Positions 1 to 7,859 of a DNA stretch of 64,000 nt are shown piece after piece. The translations under genes were made by a program, and so were the position numbers. The notes under the pieces were generated by a model. That model was given only the letters and a program-made list of their open reading frames with translations, had not been told where the DNA came from and searched no databases. Position 1 is the first letter of the stretch, and every line of letters begins with the position of its first letter. Source of the stretch: Lysobacter sp. S4-A87 (GTDB taxonomy: Bacteria > Pseudomonadota > Gammaproteobacteria > Xanthomonadales > Xanthomonadaceae); assembly GCF_022637455.1 (NCBI RefSeq), contig NZ_CP093341.1, forward strand, positions 1,612,001 to 1,676,000, in the 5' to 3' direction.

Positions 1-197
1 AGACAATGGCCAGCCTCGAGTCCCGCCTGGACCCGCAACGCTTCATCCGGGTATCACGCGCGGCGATCGTCTGCATCGCCCGGATTCGCGAAGTCCAGCC
101 ACTGTTCAATGGCGACTTCGTCGTTCTCCTCAAGAACGGCGCGCAGGTCAATGGCAGCCGCCGTTATCGGGTGGCGCTCGAAGTGTTGCTCCGCTGA
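1..197 (+). CDS. LytTR-family DNA-binding response regulator, C-terminal fragment
   Basis: Only the last roughly 65 residues are inside the window; the frame is open to the left edge, so the gene starts outside. The visible segment (RFIRVSRAAIVCIARIREVQ, then a strand with DFVVLLKNGAQV and a final SRRYR) matches the tail of a LytTR DNA-binding domain, a ten-strand fold that binds promoter direct repeats and usually follows a response-regulator receiver domain. The receiver half and any partner kinase would lie upstream and cannot be seen. The fold is fairly secure; the target genes are unknown. Confidence 0.75.
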   Translation, partial: TMASLESRLDPQRFIRVSRAAIVCIARIREVQPLFNGDFVVLLKNGAQVNGSRRYRVALEVLLR

Positions 198-379
198 GCG
201 CTGTCGCATCCTGGGACCCCGACGGACAACATGCCGTCAGTGCCGGCGTAAGACAGGCCCCCGTCACCGCGCCGCCGCTACTCATCCCACCGCCGCGTCC
301 GTCCGGCACATAAGGGGCGCGAGCAGTCGTTCGGGACTCCATCATCCGCAACACGCGCTTCCGCGTTTCGGAGATGGCC

Positions 380-928
380 ATGAAAACGTGCAACATCCTG
401 CTGTCCGCAGTGGCAACGATCGTCACCCTCACCGGCATGATTCCGTGCGAGGCCACCGAGTCCGACGGCGTTCGCGCCGGGTCTCTTGAGCTCAACAAGT
501 CGATCACCCGCAGGGTGTACGAGGAAGGTCTCAGCCAGGGTCGCTTCGAAGTGCCCTACAGTGCGGACTTCGTCGGCCACGGCGGCAGGACAACCTTCAC
601 CCATGCCGATGGCATGGCCGAAGCCAAGGGGTGGCGCAAGGCGTTCCCGAATCTCAACATCACGGTCGACAAGCAGGTTGCCGAACGCGATCTGGTGGCC
701 GTGCGCTGGACCGCGCGAGGGACCAACACCGGCGCCGGCAACGGCATTCCGGCCACTGGTCGCGCAGTGCAGGTCACGGGAACGACGCTGTTTCGAATGG
801 CGGACGGGCGAATCGCCGAAGAATGGACATGCGCCGATTCGCTTGGGCTGATGAAGCAACTGGGCCTGTCGCCGACGCCGGCAGCGCCGCCGACGGCCGA
901 AAACAGCGCTGCCCCTGGCGCTCCCTGA
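380..928 (+). CDS. secreted SnoaL-like (ester cyclase fold) protein
   Basis: This 182-residue protein has an N-terminal signal peptide (about residues 1-25, hydrophobic core ILLSAVATIVTL) followed by a SnoaL-like/NTF2-like cone domain. The domain is recognisable from the distal motif in which TGRAVQVTGTTLFRMADGRI precedes an acidic-aromatic EEWTCAD segment. Family members include polyketide cyclases and many uncharacterised small-molecule binding proteins. I placed the start at 380 rather than the in-frame ATG at 374 because GGAG at 370-373 directly abuts the 374 ATG but lies six bases before 380. An Ala/Pro-rich tail ends the protein. It stands alone before the ArsR operon. Its substrate is unknown. 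Confidence 0.7.
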   Translation: MKTCNILLSAVATIVTLTGMIPCEATESDGVRAGSLELNKSITRRVYEEGLSQGRFEVPYSADFVGHGGRTTFTHADGMAEAKGWRKAFPNLNITVDKQVAERDLVAVRWTARGTNTGAGNGIPATGRAVQVTGTTLFRMADGRIAEEWTCADSLGLMKQLGLSPTPAAPPTAENSAAPGAP

Positions 929-960
929 CCCGGGCTGATGCGTCCAGTTCCGCGGCCGAT

Positions 961-980
961 ACTTAGGTATTGACCTTAGT
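961..980. promoter_or_regulatory. probable ArsR-type operator, inverted repeat
   Basis: ACTTAGGT and ACCTTAGT form an inverted repeat (seven of eight positions symmetric) around a four-base centre. The repeat overlaps the -35 hexamer at 970-975, where binding by the downstream ArsR-family protein would block RNA polymerase. This is inferred autoregulation based on geometry typical of the family. Confidence 0.5.
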
Positions 981-998
981 GTTTTTCGGTGATAGAAA
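970..998 (+). promoter_or_regulatory. sigma70-type promoter of the ArsR/SRPBCC operon
   Basis: TTGACC at 970-975 and TAGAAA at 993-998 are separated by 17 bases and lie about 45 bases before the ArsR-family start codon. The spacing is ideal and both hexamers match the consensus at four to five positions. A palindrome overlaps the -35 box. Confidence 0.6.
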
Positions 999-1042
999 CA
1001 CCGTGTCAGATCGGACGAACCGGTCCATCGAGCGGTGATGAA

Positions 1043-1384
1043 ATGGTGCAATCCGCAGTCGCGGACGATGTCTTCCATGCCTTGTCCAACTCGACGCGTC
1101 GGAAGGTCCTGGAGCAGTTGTCTTCCGGGCCCGCCACGGTCAGCCAGTTGGCAGCGCCCTTCGACATGAAGCTCCCCTCGTTCGTCCAGCACCTCTCGGT
1201 GCTCGAACGCAGCCGACTGGTGAAGTCGAAGAAGCAAGGCCGGGTAAGGACGTACGAAATCGAGCCCGAGCGGTTCAGGGTCGCCGAGCGCTGGCTGTCC
1301 GAGCGACGTCAGCTGTGGGAGTCCCGGCTTGATCGCTTCGATGAGTACGTCATGCAGCTCAAACAGAAGGAGTCGAAGTCATGA
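1043..1384 (+). CDS. ArsR-family winged-helix repressor
   Basis: This 113-residue protein has a winged helix-turn-helix: FHALSNSTRRKVLEQL as helix 1, then VSQLAAPF and PSFVQHLSVLERSRLV as the recognition region, and GRVRTYEIEP as the wing. It lacks the CxC metal motif of classic ArsR/SmtB sensors, so it probably senses something other than metal ions. I chose the ATG at 1043 because homologues begin with a short lead into FHALSNPTRR; an upstream in-frame start at 989 would fall on the promoter. Its stop overlaps the start of the SRPBCC gene (ATGA), so the two are translationally coupled. ArsR/SRPBCC pairs of this kind are common and are usually autoregulated. Confidence 0.85.
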   Translation: MVQSAVADDVFHALSNSTRRKVLEQLSSGPATVSQLAAPFDMKLPSFVQHLSVLERSRLVKSKKQGRVRTYEIEPERFRVAERWLSERRQLWESRLDRFDEYVMQLKQKESKS

Positions 1385-1863
1385 GCAAGCGCTTCGAGAT
1401 CAATCCAAAAACCGATTTCGTCCTCGAACGATTCATCGATGCTCCCAGGAGCCTCGTCTGGGAAGCGTTGACGAAGCCGGAGCACCTCAGGCAGTGGTAC
1501 ATGCCCAAGGCCTGGGGCGCGGTTTACGCGTGTGAGATGGACGTGCGGCCGGGCGGCATGTTCAGCCTCTCAACGGCGGTGGACCAGGAGGTTCCGCATC
1601 TGGGTTGCTTCCTGGACGTCGTTCCAATGGAGCGGCTTGCCTGGACTTCCATGTTGTTCCCCGGCTATCGGCCGGCGGTCTTTGATGACATTCCGATCAC
1701 TGCCATTGTCACGATGGAAACCGCGGGAACTGGAACCCGCTACGTCTTCACGGCGCTGCACCGGAATGAAGCAGACTTCGAGGAGAACAAGGCTTCCGGC
1801 TGGCAGGAAGGCACCGAAATCGCCGTCGACCAGTTTGTGGCGCATGCAACGTCATTGAAGTAG
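1381..1863 (+). CDS. SRPBCC/AHSA1-domain protein
   Basis: The 160-residue protein is an AHSA1-type START-like domain: FVLERFIDAPRSLVWEALTKPEHLRQWYMPK is the characteristic first strand and helix, and the last helix follows GWQEGTEIAVDQF. Such proteins form a hydrophobic cavity that binds small lipophilic ligands. The gene is coupled by a four-base overlap to the ArsR-family repressor before it, suggesting that the two respond to the same compound. No catalytic residue can be assigned and the ligand is unknown. Confidence 0.85.
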   Translation: MSKRFEINPKTDFVLERFIDAPRSLVWEALTKPEHLRQWYMPKAWGAVYACEMDVRPGGMFSLSTAVDQEVPHLGCFLDVVPMERLAWTSMLFPGYRPAVFDDIPITAIVTMETAGTGTRYVFTALHRNEADFEENKASGWQEGTEIAVDQFVAHATSLK

Positions 1864-1959
1864 CTGGAAAAGCCGGGCCATCGACGGGCGACACGATGCC
1901 TCACGCCACATAGATGCGCCTGCATCGAAACTTGCCGCCCACCTGAGCGGAGATGCGGC

Positions 1960-2454
1960 ATGGCCAGGATCGACCACCCGGCAACCGCAGCATTGTTGCT
2001 GAGCTGCATTCTTGCGGTCGCGGCCGTTCCCGCCCGCGCGGCCGAGGTTGGGCCACCGAAAGCTCCGATGGTCGCCAAAACTTCGGACGGCATGTCCTGT
2101 GACAGCCCGGACCAATCCCAGGCCGGCCTGAACGAGTGCGCAAACCTCGGTGCGCGTGACGCGGATGCCGAACTGAATGATGTGTACAGGAAGATACTGT
2201 CCGCGAACGCGGGCGACCCTGTCTTCGTTGAAAAAATGAAGACGGCCCAGCGTGCATGGTTGGCCTTCCGCGATGCACAGTTGGCTGCCAGGTATCCGCA
2301 CCCGGAAGACTCCGGCAGCGTCTTGCCGATGTGCGAGGGCAACGAACTGGAAGCGCTGACCCGCGAGAGGACGAAGCAGCTGAGGAGCTGGCTCAGTGGC
2401 GTTGAAGAGGGGGACGTATGCACCGGTTCCTATCCAATCAGCGCGGGACACTGA
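1960..2454 (+). CDS. LprI/DUF1311-type secreted protein
   Basis: This 164-residue protein has a signal peptide (hydrophobic core about residues 10-25, cleavage near ARA-AE). The remaining domain resembles the LprI N-terminal/DUF1311 family: a Cys pair (C48, and C60 in the NECA segment), LNDVYRKIL, an AQRAWLAFRDAQ helix and a late Cys. In this family the AWLxFRDxxC-like helix is diagnostic, and some members inhibit lysozyme in the periplasm. GGAG at 1949-1952 sits seven bases before the ATG. Periplasmic location is likely; inhibition of lysozyme is possible but unproved. Confidence 0.75.
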   Translation: MARIDHPATAALLLSCILAVAAVPARAAEVGPPKAPMVAKTSDGMSCDSPDQSQAGLNECANLGARDADAELNDVYRKILSANAGDPVFVEKMKTAQRAWLAFRDAQLAARYPHPEDSGSVLPMCEGNELEALTRERTKQLRSWLSGVEEGDVCTGSYPISAGH

Positions 2455-2775
2455 ACTGGCCGATATGACCTGGATCAGGGACGGCCGGCTCACAGGCACG
2501 TGCCAAGCGCAGACAGCCAAAGGCGCAATGGCCCCCTCAAGCGTTCGCCGTTTTCATCATTTGGGCCTCCGCGCCCCCTCTCTGGCCCTGCCAATCGGCC
2601 GGCCGACGTGGCCTTGTCCGCTGGAGCCGCCCGCCGGGTGGCCGCCGGTGGCCGGATAGGAAGGTGCCGTTGCGTTCGGCTGTATACGAGTGGCCGCCGG
2701 GTCGCTGGTTGCCTTGCACGCAGTACACGCCGGGTTGGCGCAACCAGCCCCACGCTATCGGACGGGAGAGAATCG
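2455..2775. other. gene-free interval
   Basis: About 320 bases without a supportable gene. Frames here read through low-complexity GC-rich DNA. The only clear signal is the GGGAGAG ribosome-binding site at 2763-2769, which serves the next gene. No hairpin with a T-run and no good promoter was seen. Confidence 0.5.
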
Positions 2776-3324
2776 ATGACCAGGTGGATGACACTGGGAT
2801 GTGCCGCGGTCGTGGTATGCGGCCACGCGGCATGGGCGCATGCGCAAACCGCGACGGCTGTGACGCCTGCTCCGGCGGCGGCAGCGGCCGCCGCGACCGG
2901 CACCCAGGACAATCGCATGGTGCTGGCGGACAACGAGTCGTTCCTGATGCCGCTGGACGACATGAAGAATGTCCATCCGGGCTACCCGGAGAACCTGCTC
3001 GGCCTGAACCTGCCCCCGCGCACGGTGTGCCTGAGGGTCGGCATCGACGAGAAGGGCGCCGTGACCGTGGTCGCCAGAGCACCGACGTCGGAGTTCTGCC
3101 CCAAGGGTGCGGAACCCGAGTTCCTGGCCGCGTCGGAAACGGCGGCCAGGACGTGGAAATTCGACCCTGCGCTGCGCTGTGTCTTTCGCAACACGAAAGA
3201 CAAGGACCGGGCGGTCGCCAGCTGCGACGGCGGCAAGGGCATTCCGCAGGCGGTGACCCTGGTGTATCGATTCCGCTTCGAACAGGTCAACGGCAAGCCC
3301 AACGTCCATGTGATCGGCGGCTAG
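2776..3324 (+). CDS. secreted protein with TonB C-terminal-like domain
   Basis: This 182-residue protein begins with a signal peptide (WMTLGCAAVVVCGHAAWAHA) and an Ala-rich linker. A C-terminal domain of about 110 residues follows, containing VCLRVGIDEKGAVTVV, a helix with ASETAARTWKFDPAL and a final strand VTLVYRFRF. This order resembles the TonB C-terminal fold, which xanthomonads carry in many small secreted paralogues. Four cysteines could form periplasmic disulphides. There is no transmembrane energy-transducing anchor beyond the signal sequence, so it is not a complete TonB. I used the ATG at 2776 because it follows GGGAGAG and starts directly into the signal peptide; longer frames upstream look non-coding. 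Confidence 0.65.
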   Translation: MTRWMTLGCAAVVVCGHAAWAHAQTATAVTPAPAAAAAAATGTQDNRMVLADNESFLMPLDDMKNVHPGYPENLLGLNLPPRTVCLRVGIDEKGAVTVVARAPTSEFCPKGAEPEFLAASETAARTWKFDPALRCVFRNTKDKDRAVASCDGGKGIPQAVTLVYRFRFEQVNGKPNVHVIGG

Positions 3325-3345
3325 CGGCGGCCGACCGCGATGGAT

Positions 3346-3366
3346 TTCCGCCTATGGGATAGGCGG
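3346..3366. terminator. hairpin between convergent genes
   Basis: CCGCCTAT and ATAGGCGG (3348-3355 and 3359-3366) form a perfect eight-base stem with a three-base loop between the TonB-like gene and the convergent GNAT gene, overlapping the GNAT stop codon. There is no strong T-run, so this is a weak bidirectional terminator candidate. Confidence 0.3.
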
Positions 3367-4005
3367 CGATTCCGGAATGGTCGCAGCAGCGAATGGCGCG
3401 AGCACCGTCCAGCCAAGGTTCGCATAGAGGCTGCGGCCGTCTTCTGTCGCGACCAGGAGCTGCGGGCTTGCAGGGGATCTTCTCGCGGCTCCCAGTGCGG
3501 TCATCACTGCGATACCCAATCCCTTCCGCCTGTGATCCGGCGCGGTTTCGATCCGATCGTAGATGAAGACATCCGCGGTCTCGGCCGCGCAGCCGCTTGC
3601 AGCCAGATCACCATCGGGCGCGATGATGCAGGCCCGGGTAACGAGCCCGGCTTGATGGAGCTCCATCGAGTAGCCATCCGGCAGGGGCTTTGCATCGACG
3701 GTAGCCGCTGCCGCGATCATGAAGTAGTTCGCCGGCTGGACCTCCCAGCGAGCAGGCAGCGCACTTCGCAGTTCCTCGTCAGGTCCGCAAAGTTTCAGGT
3801 AATGCCGCGGCGCGGTGATGTCCTGCGCAATCTCGCGCAGCCCATCGCATAGCTCCGGGAATACCCAGCGCTTCACTTCCTTCTCCGAATGGGTATCGAC
3901 CCGGAACCCGCCGCGATCGTGGACAGGCGGTGGCGAGCCGCGGGCGATGGAATGCGCTGCCTGCCAGGCAAGGACGAGTTCTGGATCGATGCGGTAGATC
4001 GTCAT
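3352..4005 (-). CDS. GNAT-family N-acetyltransferase
   Basis: This 217-residue protein has a GNAT domain in its C-terminal half: a strand containing VFIYDRIETAPDHRR runs into the acetyl-CoA pyrophosphate-binding signature RRKGLGIAVMTALG, then LVATEDGRSLYANLGW, the usual late strand and helix. The N-terminal 90 residues are less typical. I selected the ATG at 4005 (MTIYRIDPE) over a TTG further upstream. The acceptor is unknown. The gene is single, convergent with the gene on its left and separated by about 80 bases from the sigma factor gene. Confidence 0.75.
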   Translation of the reverse strand: MTIYRIDPELVLAWQAAHSIARGSPPPVHDRGGFRVDTHSEKEVKRWVFPELCDGLREIAQDITAPRHYLKLCGPDEELRSALPARWEVQPANYFMIAAAATVDAKPLPDGYSMELHQAGLVTRACIIAPDGDLAASGCAAETADVFIYDRIETAPDHRRKGLGIAVMTALGAARRSPASPQLLVATEDGRSLYANLGWTVLAPFAAATIPESPPIP

Positions 4006-4086
4006 GGTTGATGGTGTGGTGGCCGTCTCGGTGAGTTTCAACTAGAGCATTGCGCTGTCTCAGGGACGAAGACGGCAGCGCAAATG

Positions 4087-5325
4087 TCAAAGCGCCAGCT
4101 CGCGAAGCCTGCGCTCTATGAAGCGCCGCTGCGGCGCCTGCTGTGTCAGTTCGAGCGCCCGCACGTAGGACTCGCGGGCCTGCTCGTTTCGCCCCAGGCG
4201 CCGGCACAGGTCGGCACGCGCCGAATGCGCCAGCGGGTAGTGCTGCAGTTCGCCACGGGCAAGCAGTGCCTCGACGAGCACCAGTCCCGCGGCAGGTCCG
4301 TCGCGCATGGCCATGGCCGCGGCACGGTTGAGCTCCACCACCGGCGACGGATCGGCGCGCAGCAGCAGGTCGTAGAGCGCGACGATCCGCACCCAGTCGG
4401 TGTCGGCGGCGCTGGCGGCAACGGCATGGACGGCGGCGATGGCGGCCTGCAGGCTGTAGGGGCCGAAGCGGCGTGAGGCGTGGATCCGCTTCACCAGCGC
4501 CAGGCCTTCGGCGATCAGCGGGCGGTTCCACAGCGCGCGGTCCTGGTCGTCGAGCAACACCAGGTCGCCGTCGGCCGTCGCCCGCGCCGGCCGCCGCGAT
4601 TCGTGCAGCAGCATCAGGGCCAGCAGCCCGAGCGTCTCCGGATCCGGCAACAGCTCCACCAGCAGCCGGCCCAGGCGGATCGCCTCATTGCACAGCTCGT
4701 GGCGGGTCAGCGACTCGCCCGAGGTCGCTGCGTAGCCCTCGTTGAACACGAGGTAGACCACCTGCAACACGATGTCCAGGCGCTGCGGCAGTTCGTCGCG
4801 TGCGGGCACCTGGTATGGAATCCGCGCCTGGCGGATCTTGGACTTGGCGCGGACGATGCGCTGGGCGACGGTGGGCGCGGTGATCAGGAACGCGCGCGCG
4901 ATCTCCTCGGTGGTCAGGTCGCAGACTTCGCGCAGGGTCAGGGCGACCTGGGCATCGGCGGGCAAGGCCGGATGGCAGCAGGTGAAGATCAGGCGCAGGC
5001 GGTCGTCCTCGACGTCCTCGTCGCGGGCGACGCCTTCGCCGGTGTCGCTGTAGAGCCGGTCGGCGATCTGCATCAGCGACGCATCGAATCGCGCGCGTCG
5101 GCGCAGGCTGTCGATTGCCTTGAAACGTCCGGCCGAGACCAGCCAGGCGCGCGGCTGGTCGGGCACGCCCTCCTTCGGCCATTGCTCGATCGCGGCGCGG
5201 AAGGCGTCGTGCAGCGCCTCCTCGGCGAGGTCGAAGTCGCCGAGGAGACGGATCAGGGTGGCCAGCACGCGCCGCGATTCATGCCGGTAGACGGCATCCA
5301 GCCGCTCGCGGATCTGGTCGGCCAT
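4087..5325 (-). CDS. ECF42-type RNA polymerase sigma factor with C-terminal TPR-like extension
   Basis: This 412-residue protein has sigma2 in about residues 15-80 (LGDFDLAEEALHDAFRAAIE, then PRAWLVSAGRFKAIDSLRRR). Sigma4 lies in about 120-175 (DLTTEEIARAFLITAPTVAQ), followed by a long helical C-terminal domain containing YLVFNEGYAATSG and ELNRAAAMAM. That extension and an adjacent DGPF/YCII gene are the hallmarks of the ECF42 group. The extension replaces an anti-sigma partner and is thought to be needed for activity. The YCII gene lies 17 bases upstream on the same strand, so the two probably form one operon. Targets cannot be read from the sequence, although such sigmas often control their own operon. 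Confidence 0.88.
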   Translation of the reverse strand: MADQIRERLDAVYRHESRRVLATLIRLLGDFDLAEEALHDAFRAAIEQWPKEGVPDQPRAWLVSAGRFKAIDSLRRRARFDASLMQIADRLYSDTGEGVARDEDVEDDRLRLIFTCCHPALPADAQVALTLREVCDLTTEEIARAFLITAPTVAQRIVRAKSKIRQARIPYQVPARDELPQRLDIVLQVVYLVFNEGYAATSGESLTRHELCNEAIRLGRLLVELLPDPETLGLLALMLLHESRRPARATADGDLVLLDDQDRALWNRPLIAEGLALVKRIHASRRFGPYSLQAAIAAVHAVAASAADTDWVRIVALYDLLLRADPSPVVELNRAAAMAMRDGPAAGLVLVEALLARGELQHYPLAHSARADLCRRLGRNEQARESYVRALELTQQAPQRRFIERRLRELAL

Positions 5326-5342
5326 GGCGGGTTCGCCGAACG

Positions 5343-5696
5343 CTAGCGTTCGAACTCCATCACCGGCCGTACCTCGATGCTGCCCAGGCGTGCGGACGGG
5401 ATGCGGGCGGCAATGCGGATCGCCTCGTCGAGGTCACGCGCCTCGATCAGGAAGAACCCGCCCAGCTGCTCCTTGGTCTCCGCGTACGGGCCATCGGTGG
5501 TGGACACGCGGCCGTTGCGGACGCGCACCACGGTCGCGCTGCTGACCGGCAGCAGGGCCTCGCCGCCGAGCAGGTGGCCGCTCTGGCCCAGCTCGTCGGA
5601 GAGGGCGAAGTACTCGCCGAGGATGGCGTCCACCTCGCCCTTGGGCATGGCGTCGAACAGCTTCTCGTCGTCGTAGATCAGGCATGCGTATTTCAT
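5343..5696 (-). CDS. YCII/DGPF-domain protein, partner of ECF42 sigma factor
   Basis: This 117-residue protein is a single ferredoxin-like YCII domain. It contains MKYACLIYDDE at the start and the family signature DGPYAETKEQLGGFFLIEA, followed by a helix with DLDEAIRIAARIP and a closing VEVRP-like strand. Such proteins are encoded next to ECF42 sigma factors, where they are conserved but biochemically undefined; roles in sensing or small-molecule turnover have been proposed. It is the first gene of the operon. Confidence 0.88.
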   Translation of the reverse strand: MKYACLIYDDEKLFDAMPKGEVDAILGEYFALSDELGQSGHLLGGEALLPVSSATVVRVRNGRVSTTDGPYAETKEQLGGFFLIEARDLDEAIRIAARIPSARLGSIEVRPVMEFER

Positions 5697-5790
5697 CGTT
5701 GGCTCCTGGTATGGGTGCGCTCGGCGCGGATGGGGCGGCCGGTGGTACCGCCTTCACCGGGTAGTCGTCCCGGGGCGGCCGGTTTCGACA

Positions 5791-6141
5791 TCAGCCCAGA
5801 CACACCGCCACGATCGCCAGCAGCGCCGGCACGGCCTGCACGAAGAAGATGCGGCGATTCACCGTCGCGGCGCCATATGCGCCAGCCACGACCACGCAGC
5901 CCAGGAAGAACAGCGCCACGTCAACGCGCTGGCCCACGATCGCCCACAGCAGTCCGGCGGCCAGAAAGCCGTTGTAGAGGCCCTGGTTGGCGGCGAGCAC
6001 TTTCGACTGCTCGGCCTTCTCGCGCGACTGGCGGAACACCTTCAGTCCGTAGGGTTTGGTCCACAGGAACATTTCCAGCACCAGGAAACCCAGGTGCAGC
6101 AACGCGACCAGCGCGATCAGTACCACTGCGAGCACGGACAT
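5791..6141 (-). CDS. DUF1304 inner-membrane protein
   Basis: This 116-residue protein has four predicted membrane helices: residues 4-26, 53-70, 74-95 and 98-115. The sequence LLHLGFLVLEMFLWTKP followed by VLAANQGLYNGFLAAGL is typical of the DUF1304 family, in which ANQGLYNGFLA is highly conserved. The function of the family is unknown. It lies between the ECF42 operon and an MFS gene, all on the minus strand but with gaps of about 95 and 70 bases, so co-transcription is possible but not shown. Confidence 0.85.
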   Translation of the reverse strand: MSVLAVVLIALVALLHLGFLVLEMFLWTKPYGLKVFRQSREKAEQSKVLAANQGLYNGFLAAGLLWAIVGQRVDVALFFLGCVVVAGAYGAATVNRRIFFVQAVPALLAIVAVCLG

Positions 6142-6212
6142 GCCGCTTCCTCCTTGACGGTAGCTGACAGCTTAAGCCGCCAGGCCTGCCTGAGCCCACG
6201 GCCGTCGGGCAC

Positions 6213-7589
6213 CTATGACGGCATCGAATCGTCGGGCAGCGTGCGCTGCGCGCGGATCACCTTCCAGGCACCGAAGGTCAGGCCCAGCGCGACGGCCATG
6301 CCGGCCACGAACACCAGCCGCGAGCCAAACGCCGACAAAGCCTTGTGCAGCCAGACGAACGTCAGGTCGCCGCCGCGGTAGACCACGGTGTCGATGACCG
6401 CCTTGGCCTTGTAGCGCGATTCGCGATCGACGCGGGTGTAGATCGTCTCGCGGCCGGGCTTGGCCAGCGAGAACTCGCCGGCGCGCGTGGCCACCTGCAC
6501 CATCGCCACCAGCAGCGGCACCGGCGACAGCGCCAGCATGGCGTAGCCGCCGAGGATGGCGAAGGCCGGAATGAGCAGCGTCGGCCCGACACCGTAGCGG
6601 CGCAGCAGGAACCGCGTCAGCAGCAGCTGCACCAGGATGGTGACGGTGTTCACCGAGCCATCGATGATCGAGTAATAGCGCGTCGCCGCGCGTGCGTCGG
6701 GGTAGAACTCCTTCACGATCGCCGCCTGCTCGTTGTAGAGCAGCGTGCCGACACCGACGCCGAAGAACACCGTGATCGCCAGCGCGCGCAGCACGGGGCG
6801 CTGCCATACCAGGCGCAGGCCGGCGACGATGGAGCCGCCCATCGCGGCCTCGCCGTCGACACTGCCGCTCAGCTGCTCGCGCCGGATCGCCCACTTGCGC
6901 AGCTGCAGGATGCACAGCAGGCACACCGCCAGGAAACCGGCCGACACCAGCAGCAGGTTGGCCACGCCCAGCGTGCCGACCAGGCTGGTCGTCAGCAGCG
7001 GGCCGACCAGGGCGCCGATCGTGCCACCGGCGCCGATGTAGCCGTACAGCCGCTTGGCGTGGTCGTTGTCGAACACATCGGCCATGAAGCTCCAGAACAC
7101 GGCCACCGCGAACAGGTTGAACACCGCCACCCAGATGAAGAACACCGCGCCGCGCCCCGGTACGTCGTGGTCGAACGCCCAGTAGAAGCCGAGCAGGCAG
7201 GCGATGAAGACCAGGTACACCGCCGGCAGGAACACCCGCCGCGGAAAGCGCGACACCAGCGCCCCGTACACCGGTTGCAGCAGCACCATCGCCAGGAAGG
7301 TGCCGGTGAACAGCACCTGCAGCGTGAAGTCCTTCAACGCGAAGCCGTGTGCCGCCGCCCAGTCGATGCTGGCCTGCGGGAACACGGTGGCGATATCGCC
7401 CGAAGCGCCCATCGCATCGCGGACCGGGCGCAACACGTAGTAGCCGCACAGCAGGCAGAAGAAATACAGCAGCGACCACCACAGCGGCGGCGACTCGCTC
7501 AGGGCCGCACGGAAGCCGCGCAGGTGGCCGGTCACGCCCTCGCCTGGGCCGTCACCTACCGCGCCCTCGCCGTGCCCGCCTGTCGCCAT
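6213..7589 (-). CDS. MFS transporter, NTP/NDP-exchanger-like (COG3202 type)
   Basis: This 458-residue protein has about 12 hydrophobic helices. The first helix with LLCGYYVLRPVRDAMG is the signature seen in bacterial proteins related to ATP:ADP/NTT carriers and grouped with the MFS. A second copy of the fold starts near residue 225. Characterised members exchange nucleotides in obligate intracellular bacteria; the substrate of free-living versions is unknown, so a nucleotide role is only a hint. The ATG at 7589 follows a GAGGA sequence; a longer frame reads into the palindromic repeat upstream and is unlikely. The intergenic region towards the divergent GMC gene contains an inverted pair of SMAG-like repeats. 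Confidence 0.75.
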   Translation of the reverse strand: MATGGHGEGAVGDGPGEGVTGHLRGFRAALSESPPLWWSLLYFFCLLCGYYVLRPVRDAMGASGDIATVFPQASIDWAAAHGFALKDFTLQVLFTGTFLAMVLLQPVYGALVSRFPRRVFLPAVYLVFIACLLGFYWAFDHDVPGRGAVFFIWVAVFNLFAVAVFWSFMADVFDNDHAKRLYGYIGAGGTIGALVGPLLTTSLVGTLGVANLLLVSAGFLAVCLLCILQLRKWAIRREQLSGSVDGEAAMGGSIVAGLRLVWQRPVLRALAITVFFGVGVGTLLYNEQAAIVKEFYPDARAATRYYSIIDGSVNTVTILVQLLLTRFLLRRYGVGPTLLIPAFAILGGYAMLALSPVPLLVAMVQVATRAGEFSLAKPGRETIYTRVDRESRYKAKAVIDTVVYRGGDLTFVWLHKALSAFGSRLVFVAGMAVALGLTFGAWKVIRAQRTLPDDSMPS

Positions 7590-7637
7590 GATCGCTGTCC
7601 TCGCTGCCGGCCGGCAGGTCCGGGCTGAATGATATCG

Positions 7638-7666
7638 GTAGCCCGGGTGAGCGCAGCGCACCCGGG
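7638..7666 (+). repeat. SMAG/REP-like palindromic repeat, copy 1
   Basis: The element begins GTAGCCCGGGT and ends ACCCGGG, with an internal AGCG/CGC centre, so it can fold into a hairpin. Together with copy 2 it forms an inverted pair in the divergent region between the MFS and GMC genes. Confidence 0.85.
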
Positions 7667-7718
7667 AGGGCTTGGGCGGGGTGGAGGGATGGCGGACGGG
7701 CGGGATCGCTGGTGGGGC

Positions 7719-7747
7719 CCCGGGTGCGCTGCGCTTACCCGGGCTAC
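7719..7747 (-). repeat. SMAG/REP-like palindromic repeat, copy 2
   Basis: Reverse-oriented copy (CCCGGGT...ACCCGGGCTAC) 52 bases after copy 1; the two can pair into one long stem. Confidence 0.85.
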
Positions 7748-7859
7748 GGGTGGGGCTGCGGGTGGGGTCGCCGCACCTTCGGTGGGAGCATTTGCTCTAA
7801 TGGCCCCCCTTACGGTCGCTCGGCTGTAGGGCAGTTTCCACTGGCAGGGCGCACGCAAC

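Noticed and set aside
4480-5346. Long plus-strand open frame opposite the ECF42 sigma gene
   Set aside because: It is the antisense of a gene with clear sigma motifs and is rich in Gln/Arg/Ala, typical of a high-GC shadow frame.
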